From assembly GCF_035627495.1 (NCBI RefSeq), contig NZ_DASPLO010000167.1, positions 34,022 through 98,021 of the forward strand: a DNA stretch of 64,000 nucleotides. The letters run 5' to 3'. Origin of the DNA: Methylocaldum sp035627495 (GTDB lineage Bacteria > Pseudomonadota > Gammaproteobacteria > Methylococcales > Methylococcaceae). Positions within the stretch are counted from its first letter, which is position 1, and each line of letters begins with the position of its first letter. The notes below the pieces were generated by a model. That model did not search any database. It was given only the letters and a program-made list of their open reading frames with translations, and had not been told where the DNA came from. Position numbers and translations under genes: made by a program. Below are positions 17,958 through 27,494 of the stretch, piece by piece.

Positions 17958-20381
17958 ATGAGCATGACCAAACTCGCTAACGATTATGACAGCTCCGCCA
18001 TCAAGGTTCTAAAAGGGCTTGATGCCGTCCGCAAACGTCCAGGTATGTACATCGGGGATACCGACGACGGTTCCGGCCTTCACCATATGGTATTCGAGGT
18101 CGTGGATAACTCGATCGATGAAGCCTTGGCCGGCCACTGCAAGACGGTCAGAGTTATCGTCCACAGCGATGAGTCGGTGACCGTGACTGACGATGGCCGT
18201 GGAATTCCCGTAGATATTCACGAGGAAGAGGGGCGCTCCGCCGCCGAGGTCATCATGACCGTCCTGCATGCCGGCGGAAAATTTGACGACAATGCCTATA
18301 AGGTTTCCGGCGGACTCCACGGCGTCGGGGTTTCCGTTGTGAATGCGTTGTCCGAGCATCTGACTTTGGAAATCCAGCGTGGCGGCAAGCGTTACCGGCA
18401 GGAGTATCGTGAAGGCGAGCCACAGGCCCCGCTGGCCGAAGTAGGTGATGCGAATGGGACCGGTACGGCCATCCGCTTCAAGCCCAGTTCAACCATTTTC
18501 ACTAACATCGAGTTCCATTACGAAGTCTTGGCCAAGCGGCTCCGCGAGCTGTCGTTCCTGAATTCCGGAGTCCGGATTTCTCTGGAGGACGAGCGAACGG
18601 GCAAAAGCGACGTGTTCGAGTTCGAGGGCGGAATACGTGCCTTCGTCGAGCATCTCAACAAGAATAAGACGCCCCTGTTCGATAAAGTGTTCTACTTCCA
18701 AACGGAAAAGGACGGAACCGGGGTCGAAGCCGCCTTGCAATGGAACGATTCTTACCAGGAAAACATCTTCTGCTTCACCAATAATATCCCCCAACGGGAC
18801 GGGGGCACGCATTTGGCCGGCTTCCGTGCAGCGCTGACCCGTACTCTCAATCAGTACATCGAAGATCAAAGCTTGCTGAAAAAGCAGAAAATCGCCACCT
18901 CGGGCGATGATGCGCGCGAAGGGCTAACTGCAGTGCTCTCGGTAAAGGTTCCAGACCCCAAGTTCTCGTCGCAGACCAAGGACAAGCTCGTCTCGTCCGA
19001 AGTGAAGCCCGTGGTGGAATCGGCCATGGGCGAGAAGTTTCAGGAGTTTCTTTTAGAAAACCCTCCGGTCGCCCGATTGATCGCGAACAAGATGATCGAT
19101 GCCGCGCGCGCGCGCGAAGCGGCCCGTAAAGCCAGGGAGATGACGCGGCGGAAGACCGCATTGGACATTGCCGGGTTGCCCGGCAAGCTGGCCGACTGTC
19201 AGGAGCGCGATCCGACCTTGTCCGAACTTTTCATCGTCGAGGGCGACTCAGCAGGCGGTTCTGCCAAGCAGGGCCGGGATCGGCGCACACAGGCAATACT
19301 CCCGCTCAAAGGCAAGATCCTCAATGTGGAGCGGGCCCGGTTCGACAAGATGCTCTCGTCCGAGGAGGTCGGCACCTTGATCACTGCGCTCGGCTGTGGC
19401 ATTGGGCGGGAGGAATATGATCCGAATAAGCTGCGTTACCATCGAATCATCATCATGACCGATGCCGATATCGACGGCTCCCACATTCGGACGCTGCTGC
19501 TGACCTTCTTTTATCGTCAGATGCCCGAACTGATCGAACGGGGTCATATTTATATCGCGCAACCCCCGCTCTATAAGGTCAAGAAGGGCAGACAGGAACA
19601 ATACGTGAAGGATGATACGGAACTCAATAACTACTTGTTACAACTGGCCCTCGAAAAGACCCGCCTGCATATCGACGAAACTACGCCGCCAATACAGGGG
19701 CAAGGTTTGGAGCAGCTCGCAAGGGAGTACCTGAATGTCCAGGGGCTCATCGAGCGTCTCGCCCACCGCTACGATGAAATCCTGCTCGATCTTTTGATCG
19801 ATCACCCGGTTTTGGACGCGGCTACTATCGCTAACCGTTCGGAGTGCGAGGCGTGGTTCGCGGCCTTGGTGGAGCGGTCGAATGCTAGCGACCGGAGTGC
19901 AAGCTTTGCGATCAATCTGGAGTTTTCAAGTGACTCGGACGAGTTCCGCGCTCATGTCAGTAAGCGGCTGCACGGCGTACACAAGACCTTCGATATCGGC
20001 GCAGGTTTCTTCAGTGGGGGGGATTACAAGCGTCTTACCGCGTTCGGTCGTAAGATCGACGGGCTTTTCGGCGAGTACGCTTTTATCGCCAGCGACGACA
20101 AACGGGAGCGGGTACGGAACTTTAAGGAAGCCTTCCAGTGGATGATGACCGAGGCGAAGAAAGGTCAGCATATCCAGCGTTATAAAGGCCTAGGCGAGAT
20201 GAATCCGGAGCAGCTTTGGGAGACTACGCTAGATTCGAACACGCGCCGGTTGCTTCAGGTCAAGATCGAGGATGCGATAGGCGCCGACGAGGTCTTTTCC
20301 ACGTTAATGGGCGATCAGGTCGAACCTCGGCGTGATTTCATCGAGAAAAACGCCCTGGAAGTCGCAAATTTGGACGTGTGA
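17958..20381 (+). CDS. gyrB: DNA gyrase subunit B
   Basis: An 807-residue type II topoisomerase ATPase subunit. N-terminal GHKL ATPase motifs are visible (VVDNSIDEALAGHC, DDGRGIPVD, GGLHGVGVSVVNALS). The TOPRIM domain begins LFIVEGDSAGGSAKQGRDR and has IIIMTDADIDGSHI. The C-terminus contains QRYKGLGEMNPEQLWETT. An insertion between TOPRIM halves gives the usual gammaproteobacterial length of about 804-807. It forms A2B2 with GyrA and introduces negative supercoils. It is the last gene of the dnaA series; a strong terminator follows. Confidence 0.98.
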   Translation: MSMTKLANDYDSSAIKVLKGLDAVRKRPGMYIGDTDDGSGLHHMVFEVVDNSIDEALAGHCKTVRVIVHSDESVTVTDDGRGIPVDIHEEEGRSAAEVIMTVLHAGGKFDDNAYKVSGGLHGVGVSVVNALSEHLTLEIQRGGKRYRQEYREGEPQAPLAEVGDANGTGTAIRFKPSSTIFTNIEFHYEVLAKRLRELSFLNSGVRISLEDERTGKSDVFEFEGGIRAFVEHLNKNKTPLFDKVFYFQTEKDGTGVEAALQWNDSYQENIFCFTNNIPQRDGGTHLAGFRAALTRTLNQYIEDQSLLKKQKIATSGDDAREGLTAVLSVKVPDPKFSSQTKDKLVSSEVKPVVESAMGEKFQEFLLENPPVARLIANKMIDAARAREAARKAREMTRRKTALDIAGLPGKLADCQERDPTLSELFIVEGDSAGGSAKQGRDRRTQAILPLKGKILNVERARFDKMLSSEEVGTLITALGCGIGREEYDPNKLRYHRIIIMTDADIDGSHIRTLLLTFFYRQMPELIERGHIYIAQPPLYKVKKGRQEQYVKDDTELNNYLLQLALEKTRLHIDETTPPIQGQGLEQLAREYLNVQGLIERLAHRYDEILLDLLIDHPVLDAATIANRSECEAWFAALVERSNASDRSASFAINLEFSSDSDEFRAHVSKRLHGVHKTFDIGAGFFSGGDYKRLTAFGRKIDGLFGEYAFIASDDKRERVRNFKEAFQWMMTEAKKGQHIQRYKGLGEMNPEQLWETTLDSNTRRLLQVKIEDAIGADEVFSTLMGDQVEPRRDFIEKNALEVANLDV

Positions 20382-20424
20382 CCCGGCTTGGCTCCCGGAA
20401 ACACGGGGGCTCTTCTGTTACTCT

Positions 20425-20459
20425 AAAAAGGCTCCTCAATGGGAGCCTTTTTTGTTTTT
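20425..20459 (+). terminator. gyrB intrinsic terminator
   Basis: An 11-bp stem AAAAAGGCTCC / GGAGCCTTTTT with a 6-nt loop is followed by TGTTTTTA, an intrinsic terminator 43 bp beyond the gyrB stop. Confidence 0.9.
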
Positions 20460-20520
20460 AGGGTGCGGCCTGCCTTCTCGCGGAAAATCACCAAAGTCAT
20501 AGCGCGGGCGGGCCGTCTGA

Positions 20521-20558
20521 CTCATCTCAATTGTTCCACGTGGAACAATTGAGATGAG
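20521..20558. promoter_or_regulatory. extended parS-like palindrome
   Basis: A perfect 38-bp palindrome. Its central 16 bp (20532-20547) are TGTTCCACGTGGAACA, identical to the site in recF, and are flanked on each side by 11 more matched bases (CTCATCTCAAT and its complement). It lies in the intergenic space between the gyrB terminator and lgt. A ParB binding site is the best explanation; the extended arms could also form a cruciform. Confidence 0.88.
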
Positions 20559-20700
20559 CTTCCTCGATCTTCCGAGGCGCCTCCGGCTCGCGATCAGGGT
20601 ATACTTTTAACCCATCCCGGTCTTCTGATCGCCCACGATCGCTCATTTTAGAATCCTCAGACTGCACTTAACCGAACTTCATTTACGGAGAGACAGCCTA

Positions 20701-21513
20701 ATGTTGCCCTATCCTTCTATCGATCCCGTGGCCATCAGCATCGGTCCTTTGAACATTCACTGGTACGGGCTGATGTACGTTATCGGTATCGGCGGCGCGT
20801 GGTGGCTGGCTCGGCGAAGAGCAAAAGAGCCGGGCTTTCCTTGGAGCACCTCTCAGGTGGAAGACCTAATTTTTTATGCGGCGCTTGGGCTGGTGATCGG
20901 AGGCCGAATCGGATACGTGGTGTTCTACAGCTTTTCCGCGTTTATCCAAGATCCCTTAATGTTGTTTCGGGTATGGGAAGGCGGTATGGCTTTTCACGGC
21001 GGGTTGCTGGGCGCCATCGCCGCGATGTGGATCTATGGGCGTAGGCAGAACAGCTCATTCTTCGAGGTAACGGACTTCATCGCGCCGTATGTGCCTATCG
21101 GGCTATTCACAGGCCGAATCGGAAATTTCATCAACGCGGAGCTTTGGGGCAAGCCCACTGACGTCCCTTGGGCAATGGTGTTCCCTGGCGCCGGCCCGGA
21201 GCCGCGCCATCCCTCCCAATTGTACGAAGCGTTTCTGGAGGGCATCGTCCTCTTCGTCGCACTACAATTATTCAGTCGGCGGTCGCCTCCGAGAATGGCG
21301 GTGAGCGGTTTATTTCTGCTGCTATACGGCATCTTCCGCTTCATGATCGAGTTCGTGCGGCTGCCGGACGCGCACATCGGCTACCTGGCTTTCGGGTGGT
21401 TGACCATGGGGCAAGTCTTGACCTTCCCCATGATTATTTTGGGTATCCTGCTTCTTGTTCTGGCCTATCGTCGCAGCCCCGCGGCGGGTCGAATGAGAAC
21501 AAAGGAGTCTTAA
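20701..21513 (+). CDS. lgt: prolipoprotein diacylglyceryl transferase
   Basis: A 270-residue integral membrane enzyme. It contains the Lgt signature GRIGNFINAELWGKPTD around residue 138 and the catalytic-region HGG (AFHGGLLGAI), plus about seven membrane segments. It transfers diacylglycerol from phosphatidylglycerol to the lipobox cysteine, the first step of lipoprotein maturation. Upstream AC-GGAGA provides the ribosome site. thyA follows after 57 bp on the same strand, the usual lgt-thyA pair. Confidence 0.97.
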   Translation: MLPYPSIDPVAISIGPLNIHWYGLMYVIGIGGAWWLARRRAKEPGFPWSTSQVEDLIFYAALGLVIGGRIGYVVFYSFSAFIQDPLMLFRVWEGGMAFHGGLLGAIAAMWIYGRRQNSSFFEVTDFIAPYVPIGLFTGRIGNFINAELWGKPTDVPWAMVFPGAGPEPRHPSQLYEAFLEGIVLFVALQLFSRRSPPRMAVSGLFLLLYGIFRFMIEFVRLPDAHIGYLAFGWLTMGQVLTFPMIILGILLLVLAYRRSPAAGRMRTKES

Positions 21514-21570
21514 GTTCGTTAGCGTCGTATCGCGGCCAAAGACTGGTTTTACACACCTATTACGTCCATC

Positions 21571-22470
21571 ATGATGTCCCACTCCGAAGAGCAATATCTC
21601 ACTTTACTTCGAAAGTTGATAAATGAAGGCGACGAGCGCATTGATCGAACCGGGGTCGGGACGCGAGCCCTCTTCGGCTACACGATGCGATTCAATCTTG
21701 CCGAAGGGTTCCCGATATTCACCACCAAGCAGATCTTCTGGAAGATCGCTTTCAAGGAGCTTTTATGGATGTTGTCCGGCGGCCGGAACATCCGCGAGCT
21801 ACTAGAGCAGAATGTACGCATCTGGACCGATTGGCCGTTAAAAAAATACCGGGCCGCGAGCGGCGAAGCCATAAGCCAGGAAGATTTTGAGCAACGAATC
21901 ATTAACGATGATGATTTTGCGGCTCAATGGGGCGACTTGGGGCCTGTGTATGGGCACCAGTGGCGACGTTGGCGGGGTTACGATGGGAAAGAGATCGATC
22001 AGGTACAAGAATTAGTCAACGGGTTGAAGAACAATCCTACTTCACGCCGACTGCTCTTCGAGGGGTGGAATGTGGCTGAACTGGATGAGATGGCGCTGCC
22101 CCCCTGCCACAAAACCTATCAGTTCTTCGTTTGCCAGGCTACCAACAAATTGTCGGGAGCCTTGATGCAACGTTCGGCCGACGCCTATCTGGGGCTGGGC
22201 TGGAACATCGCCAATCTCGCCTTACTGACGCACCTGCTCGCCGATCACTGCGGTTACGAGCCAGGTGAGATCGTCTGGTTCGGCTGCGATGTGCATTTAT
22301 ATTTGAACCATATCCCGCAGGCGCAGGTTCAGATCGAACGAGAACCGCGTCCGCTTCCCAGATTACTTATCAAGCGCAAGGCGGCCGATATCTTCGATTA
22401 TCGAATCGAGGATTTCGAGTTGGAAAGTTACGATCCCCACCCCCACATACCGGCCGAAGTGGCGGTTTAG
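21571..22470 (+). CDS. thyA: thymidylate synthase
   Basis: A 299-residue ThyA, longer than the 264-residue E. coli enzyme. It shows the catalytic cysteine in ALPPCHKTYQFFV, the folate/dUMP arginines in RSADAYLGLGWNIANLALL, and the end FDYRIEDFELESYDPHPHIPAEVAV. It methylates dUMP using methylene-THF and produces DHF, which the folA product at 26944 recycles. Two adjacent ATGs (21571, 21574) are equally possible starts. It probably shares a transcript with lgt. Confidence 0.97.
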   Translation: MMSHSEEQYLTLLRKLINEGDERIDRTGVGTRALFGYTMRFNLAEGFPIFTTKQIFWKIAFKELLWMLSGGRNIRELLEQNVRIWTDWPLKKYRAASGEAISQEDFEQRIINDDDFAAQWGDLGPVYGHQWRRWRGYDGKEIDQVQELVNGLKNNPTSRRLLFEGWNVAELDEMALPPCHKTYQFFVCQATNKLSGALMQRSADAYLGLGWNIANLALLTHLLADHCGYEPGEIVWFGCDVHLYLNHIPQAQVQIEREPRPLPRLLIKRKAADIFDYRIEDFELESYDPHPHIPAEVAV

Positions 22471-22642
22471 CTGTTTTCGCCCAGTCGAATCGGCGCCTTT
22501 TAAACGCGTTCCAGCCTGTACCGAGCAATACCCTGCCGGGGTGGAGAGCCTTGGAATTTTAGGTCAGTGTATCCATCCAAAGCCCTAACAACCAGGCATC
22601 GCCGTTCGCTAGCTCAAGGCGAGTGATGACGACCAGAAAGCG

Positions 22643-24766
22643 TCATGTCTCGGCTGACCGTTCTTGTGTCATCTCTGGCCGGTTTTTAAGCCAAGAGCTG
22701 TTCGACAACGGCAACCTGACCACGAATTCGCTCCCCTGACCGGGGCCGGCACTTAAGGCCTCTATCCTTCCACCGTGCATTTCAACCAGCTTCCGCACCA
22801 AAGTCAGGCCGATCCCAAGGCCGCCCTGAGAGCGGTCCAGCGAGCGTTCGGCCTGGGTGAAAAGATCGAATACATGCGGGAGAAGTTCCGGCGAAATGCC
22901 GATCCCGGTGTCCTTGACGGACAATACGACTTCCCGGGTATCTGCGATCGCCGTCATTTGAATGCGTCCACCGTGGGGCGTGTACTTGGCCGCATTATTC
23001 AAAAGGTTGGTAAATATCTGAACAAGCCGGACCACATCCCCTGTAAGCAGGAGAGGTTCTTGTGGGCATGAGATCAGCAGCTGATGATGGTGGGCCTCGA
23101 TAATGGCCGCGCTAGCCTCGACCGACCGCTCGATGAGCATGGACAGTTCGACAGGTTCGTTTTTTAGTGTGATTTTGCCACGGGTAATGCGGGATACATC
23201 CAAGAGATCATCGACCAAATGAACCAAATGTTGGACTTGGCGATCGATCATATCCTTAACCCACTGCAGCCGAGGATCGCTCAGATTCAGCAGCCCCATT
23301 ACCTGAACCGCATTGCGGATGGGTGCCAAGGGGTTGCGCAGTTCGTGGGAAAGCATGGCCAGGAATTCGTTCTTGCGCCGGTCCGCTTCCTCCAGTGCAT
23401 CTTGTACCCGGACCAGTTCATCGATATCGGAGCCCGTGCCAAACCATTTGGTGATGCAATTGTTCCCGTCACAAATGGGGCGGGCGCGAACTTGAAACCA
23501 TCGGTAAGACCCCTCGGCCGAGCGAAGACGATATCTGGTTTCGAATGGCTCGCCCGTTTCTACCGAATGCCGCCAGCGGAGTCTTGTCCGCTCGTAATCT
23601 TCGGAATAAACGGCTTTCGCCCAGTCGGCGCCAATGGAGTCCGGCGGTGAGCCCGTGTATTCATAGAATCGCGGACTGATATAGTCGATACAGCCTTCTG
23701 GGTTGCTGGTAAACAGGATATCCGGCACCGTTTCGGCCATGGCACGGAACCGCGCTTCACTCTCCCGCAGTGCCGTTTCGGCCCACTTACGTTCGGTAAC
23801 ATCCCGTATGATTCCCGTGAACTTCCTGTATCCGTCGATCTGCATTTCACTGACCGTAAGTTCGGCGGAAAAAATGGTGCCGTTCTTATGCACGACCTCG
23901 ACGTCACGGCGCATGCAGATTATGGTTTTCTGGCCCGTAGCGAGATAGCGTTCCATGAAACCGTCATGGCGCTCGCGCTCGGGAGACGGCATCAGCTTTC
24001 GGATGTTTTGCCCAACAACTTCGGCAACCGTATAACCGAATAGCCGCTCGGCAGCGGCATTGAAAAGCTCGATTTTACCTGCGCTGTCCGTAGTGATGAT
24101 GCCATCAACGGCGGTGGTGATAATGCTCTGAAGCCGTTCCTCACTGGATTTTAGGGCTGCGGTACGCTCCTCGACCCGTCGTTCCAACTGTTCGTAGGCT
24201 TCTTGCAGAGCTGCCTCGGCCGACTCCCGCCGTGCGATCTCCGCTTCCAGGCGAGCATTTTTTTCCACCAGATCGGCAGTGCGCGCTGCAACTTGATTCT
24301 CCAGGTCATCGAGCACTTGCTCAAGCCGTTCCTTGGTCTCACGCTTTTCCAGCAAGGTCGCCACGAAATTTGCGGTGTTGACGATATATGGAGCATACGG
24401 CGCGAACGCCTGCGAGTTCCCAATCGCAAGGATCAGGAAGCCGTGTAGCTTTGTGGCCGCGCGCAATGGGATACATTCGGCCTTGGTATCGCGAACCGCG
24501 CCGCAGCGATTAAGCACAAGGGAAGGCGTGGCGTTCGCGCAGTAATCGCAAGCATTAGGGACGGTAGATGCCGAGCGCTCGGGTACGAACGCTCCAAGAA
24601 AGCAGAAATGGACGTCCACGATTCCGGGAATGTCCCGTAATGCACGGCAAAGGAATGCGGCCTGCTCTTCCTTGGCCGCCAGAATCCCGAGAGTTTGTTG
24701 TACGATCAGCAATTTCCCCAATATGTGAGGCTGAGGCTGAAAGGCGGCCGTTCCGAGATTTGTCAT
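22643..24766 (-). CDS. PAS-domain sensor histidine kinase
   Basis: A 707-residue kinase without membrane segments. Residues 1-150 are GAF-like and carry a cysteine set at C73, C76 (CDYC), C88 and C98 that could bind metal or sense redox state. A coiled coil covers 150-205, then two PAS/PAC domains (about 205-325 and 330-450). The dimerisation box has the phospho-acceptor histidine (FLAMLSHELRNPLAP), and the ATPase has N (NLLNNAAKYT), G1 (DTGIGI) and G2 (GGLGIGL) boxes. No response regulator is adjacent, so the partner is unknown. It lies 107 bp downstream of the MEDS gene on the same strand; joint expression is likely. Confidence 0.88.
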   Translation of the reverse strand: MTNLGTAAFQPQPHILGKLLIVQQTLGILAAKEEQAAFLCRALRDIPGIVDVHFCFLGAFVPERSASTVPNACDYCANATPSLVLNRCGAVRDTKAECIPLRAATKLHGFLILAIGNSQAFAPYAPYIVNTANFVATLLEKRETKERLEQVLDDLENQVAARTADLVEKNARLEAEIARRESAEAALQEAYEQLERRVEERTAALKSSEERLQSIITTAVDGIITTDSAGKIELFNAAAERLFGYTVAEVVGQNIRKLMPSPERERHDGFMERYLATGQKTIICMRRDVEVVHKNGTIFSAELTVSEMQIDGYRKFTGIIRDVTERKWAETALRESEARFRAMAETVPDILFTSNPEGCIDYISPRFYEYTGSPPDSIGADWAKAVYSEDYERTRLRWRHSVETGEPFETRYRLRSAEGSYRWFQVRARPICDGNNCITKWFGTGSDIDELVRVQDALEEADRRKNEFLAMLSHELRNPLAPIRNAVQVMGLLNLSDPRLQWVKDMIDRQVQHLVHLVDDLLDVSRITRGKITLKNEPVELSMLIERSVEASAAIIEAHHHQLLISCPQEPLLLTGDVVRLVQIFTNLLNNAAKYTPHGGRIQMTAIADTREVVLSVKDTGIGISPELLPHVFDLFTQAERSLDRSQGGLGIGLTLVRKLVEMHGGRIEALSAGPGQGSEFVVRLPLSNSSWLKNRPEMTQERSAET

Positions 24767-24873
24767 GATATGTCTCCACCCTCAGGTGGATAGTGGAAGC
24801 CATCCGACTTCACGTAGGAGCGAGAGGTCGGTAACGTGCGGGCGATAAAACGACCGCACGCTGACGATGCCGG

Positions 24874-25509
24874 TCATGCCGAGGCTCGGAGCCGGGACAG
24901 GTACTGCTCGGGCGCTTCGTAATACGGGTTGTGCAGAATTTGCCCACGAACAATCATCAGGGGATGCACCCTTAAAACCTCGTACAAATTGGCACCGCCC
25001 AATCGGTTAGCATCGTACTGACAAATGATGCTGCTGAAAGGAACATCGTTTACGATGACATTAAGCATGGATTCGTATTCGAACCACCGTTCCATTCCTG
25101 GATGAGCGTTGCAAGTCCAGCCGGTCTCACCTGTAACGCGTACTCCCGAAAAGCCTTCATTGATACTTTGGCGGTACATCGAATGCCAAGTCTCAATCAT
25201 CCGCTCAGGGAGAAAAGCCCCGTCGGGGCAGTATGTCGTCTCCGCTTCACTTACGACGAGTTGGCCCGGCAGGAGATCCTCGGGTAAATTGACCCCTAAG
25301 CTGGAGAGATAGCGCTCAAGCTCGTCGCCGGATGGAGCATCGGCCAAATAGGCGACTTTTTCTCCGGATGCCAGGCCGCTCTCGACGAATTGTCCCATCG
25401 TGCGGCAATGCTCTTCTTCATCGGTGTAGATGTAGCAGAGGTGCCCTCCTGGAGAGAGATGCTGATCGGTAAAGCCGAATGCTACATCCTTTTTTTGCCC
25501 GTAACACAT
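24874..25509 (-). CDS. MEDS (DcmR-type sensory) domain protein
   Basis: A 211-residue protein made almost entirely of a MEDS domain, the sensory module named after methanogen/methylotroph DcmR. The domain start GGHLCYIYTDEEE has the conserved H23 and C25, and the rest shows the RecA-like core seen in the family (EKVAYLADAP, LPGQLVVSEAETTY, VRVTGETGW). DcmR controls dichloromethane dehalogenase in Methylorubrum; here there is no DNA-binding domain, so the protein probably signals through a partner, most plausibly the adjacent kinase. The start ATG lacks a strong ribosome site. The gene is divergent from an ene-reductase gene across 262 bp. Confidence 0.8.
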   Translation of the reverse strand: MCYGQKKDVAFGFTDQHLSPGGHLCYIYTDEEEHCRTMGQFVESGLASGEKVAYLADAPSGDELERYLSSLGVNLPEDLLPGQLVVSEAETTYCPDGAFLPERMIETWHSMYRQSINEGFSGVRVTGETGWTCNAHPGMERWFEYESMLNVIVNDVPFSSIICQYDANRLGGANLYEVLRVHPLMIVRGQILHNPYYEAPEQYLSRLRASA

Positions 25510-25771
25510 AAGTTTGATCCAGGAAAGTTGTATCCAATTGATGCCAATGCTAACGCAAGTCTTTTGTCAGAAAAACCCTGTGGCCCGGTTGTGCGCGCCC
25601 AAGATCGATCGAGGTATGTGCGATTATCGAGTCCGATAACGTTTAGTGCTGCGTGCCGAAGCGTTACGGTGTGCAGAACCAATACTGGTCCTGATCGGAA
25701 AGGCGCCCGTATTCTTGGGCCATCGGTCCTTATATTCATCTTTCACACCATAGCTAAAATAAGGATGAACC

Positions 25772-26935
25772 ATGAGCAACCTACTCTTCGAACCGTATAC
25801 GCTAGGGCCTTACACCTTGAAAAACCGCATGGTGATGGCGCCCTTGACGCGTTCGCGAGCCGGCCAGCCGGGTAATATTCCTACCGCTCTAAACGCACTC
25901 TATTACGCGCAGCGCGCATCCGCCGGGCTCATCATTTCGGAGGCCACGCAGGTGTCGCAGCAAGCCCAAGGGTACGCTTGGACACCCGGCATTCACACGC
26001 TCGACCAAGTGATCGGCTGGCGTTCGGTTACCGACGCGGTTCATAGAGCCAATGGCCTTATTTTTATGCAACTATGGCATGTGGGCCGAATTTCGCACCC
26101 CGCGCTGCAGCCGGACGGGCAACTTCCCGTCGCTCCGTCGGCGATTCCAGCTTCGGGTATGGCCTTTATCGCCAACGAGCGAGGCGAAGGCGAAATGGTA
26201 CCCTTCGTAATTCCCCGAGCGCTGGCAACCGATGAAATGCCCTATATCGTGAAGCAGTACACGCAGGGCGCAAGCAACGCCCTCAAGGCAGGTTTCGACG
26301 GCGTAGAAATCCACGCCGCTAACGGCTATTTGTTGGACCAATTTCTTAACACGAGTTCCAATCGCCGCACCGACGAGTACGGCGGCCCGGTGGAAAACCG
26401 TGTCCGATTGCTGATGGAAGTGGTGGATGCCGTGTGTAAGACTTGGGGCGCGCAGCGCGTCGGCATCCGCTTGTCGCCGCTCGGCACGTTCAACGACATG
26501 GGCGACGACCACCCGGAAGAGCTTTTCGGCTATATCGCCGAACAATTAAACCGGTTTAATCTTGCCTACCTGCACATTGTTGAGCCCGAGATCGCCCGCG
26601 ATATCGCCACCAAAGCATACGATCCGCGGGGACGGGCGATCATGAAGCTGATACGCGATAATTACCGAGGTACCCTAATCGTTTGCGGCGGATTCGACCA
26701 TGCCAAGGCCATGGCGTGCCTAGCGGAAAAGCGGGCCGACCTGGTGGCGTTTGGACGCTTGTTTCTCGCCAATCCCGATCTGCCGGAGCGGTTCCGACAA
26801 ACTGCCGAGCTGAACCGGCCGGATGAATCGACCTACTACGGCGGCGGCGCGAAAGGGTATGTGGATTATCCGACGCTCAAACAGTTGCGAGGGAAGGAAC
26901 CGATGCCCTTATTCAATGAAGTGGAAAAAAGCTAA
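25772..26935 (+). CDS. old-yellow-enzyme family ene-reductase (NemA-like)
   Basis: A 387-residue FMN enzyme of the OYE family. It opens LFEPYTLGPYTLKNRMVMAPLTRSRA, has the active-site region GLIFMQLWHVGR and the HAANGYLLDQFLNTSSNRRTDEYGG block, and ends with GGFDHAKA and FGRLFLANPDLPERF. These enzymes reduce activated C=C bonds or nitro compounds using NAD(P)H. The physiological substrate is unknown. folA begins 8 bp after its stop, so the two may be co-transcribed. An AAGGA lies 7 bases before the ATG. Confidence 0.9.
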   Translation: MSNLLFEPYTLGPYTLKNRMVMAPLTRSRAGQPGNIPTALNALYYAQRASAGLIISEATQVSQQAQGYAWTPGIHTLDQVIGWRSVTDAVHRANGLIFMQLWHVGRISHPALQPDGQLPVAPSAIPASGMAFIANERGEGEMVPFVIPRALATDEMPYIVKQYTQGASNALKAGFDGVEIHAANGYLLDQFLNTSSNRRTDEYGGPVENRVRLLMEVVDAVCKTWGAQRVGIRLSPLGTFNDMGDDHPEELFGYIAEQLNRFNLAYLHIVEPEIARDIATKAYDPRGRAIMKLIRDNYRGTLIVCGGFDHAKAMACLAEKRADLVAFGRLFLANPDLPERFRQTAELNRPDESTYYGGGAKGYVDYPTLKQLRGKEPMPLFNEVEKS

Positions 26936-26943
26936 CAAGACTT

Positions 26944-27438
26944 ATGAAGATTTCACTTATCGTCGCCATGGGCGAGAATCGGGTGATCGGCGTGGATAAC
27001 CGCATGCCCTGGCATTTATCGGCGGATCTTAAGCGCTTTAAACAGATCACCATGGGGAAGCCTTTGATCATGGGCCGCAAAACTCACGAATCCATCGGCC
27101 GGCCGCTACCGGGCCGGAAGAATATCGTCCTGACTTCCGAACGGCAGTATGCCGCCCCTGGCTGTGTCGTCGTACATTCCCTGGAAGACGCGCTAAATGA
27201 GGCTGACGCCGACGAAGCTATGGTCATTGGCGGGGCGACCTTGTACGAGGAATTATTGCCGAAGGCCGATCGGCTTTATCTCACGCTCGTCTACGGCGAG
27301 TTTGCAGGCGATACCTTTTTTCCCGAAATCGAGTGTAAGGAATGGCGCGAACTTGAACGTGTGGATGTGAATGAGGACCCCGACAGCGGCTTGAGCTACA
27401 GTTTTTTATTGCTCGAAAGGCAAGCCCGGCATTCCTGA
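26944..27438 (+). CDS. folA: dihydrofolate reductase
   Basis: A 164-residue chromosomal-type DHFR. The N-terminal block ISLIVAMGENRVIGVDNRMPWHLSADLKRFK contains the catalytic Asp (LSADL), followed by the cofactor motif GRKTHESIGRPLPGRKN and IGGATLYEELLPKADRLYLT. It reduces DHF to THF, completing the thymidylate cycle with the ThyA in this window. It follows the ene-reductase by 8 bp and converges with moaC. Confidence 0.96.
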   Translation: MKISLIVAMGENRVIGVDNRMPWHLSADLKRFKQITMGKPLIMGRKTHESIGRPLPGRKNIVLTSERQYAAPGCVVVHSLEDALNEADADEAMVIGGATLYEELLPKADRLYLTLVYGEFAGDTFFPEIECKEWRELERVDVNEDPDSGLSYSFLLLERQARHS

Positions 27439-27494
27439 GCTCGGCCGAACGGGCGGTAGCCGTTCCCGGCATTTCCGAAGGATAAGTCGGAGGC

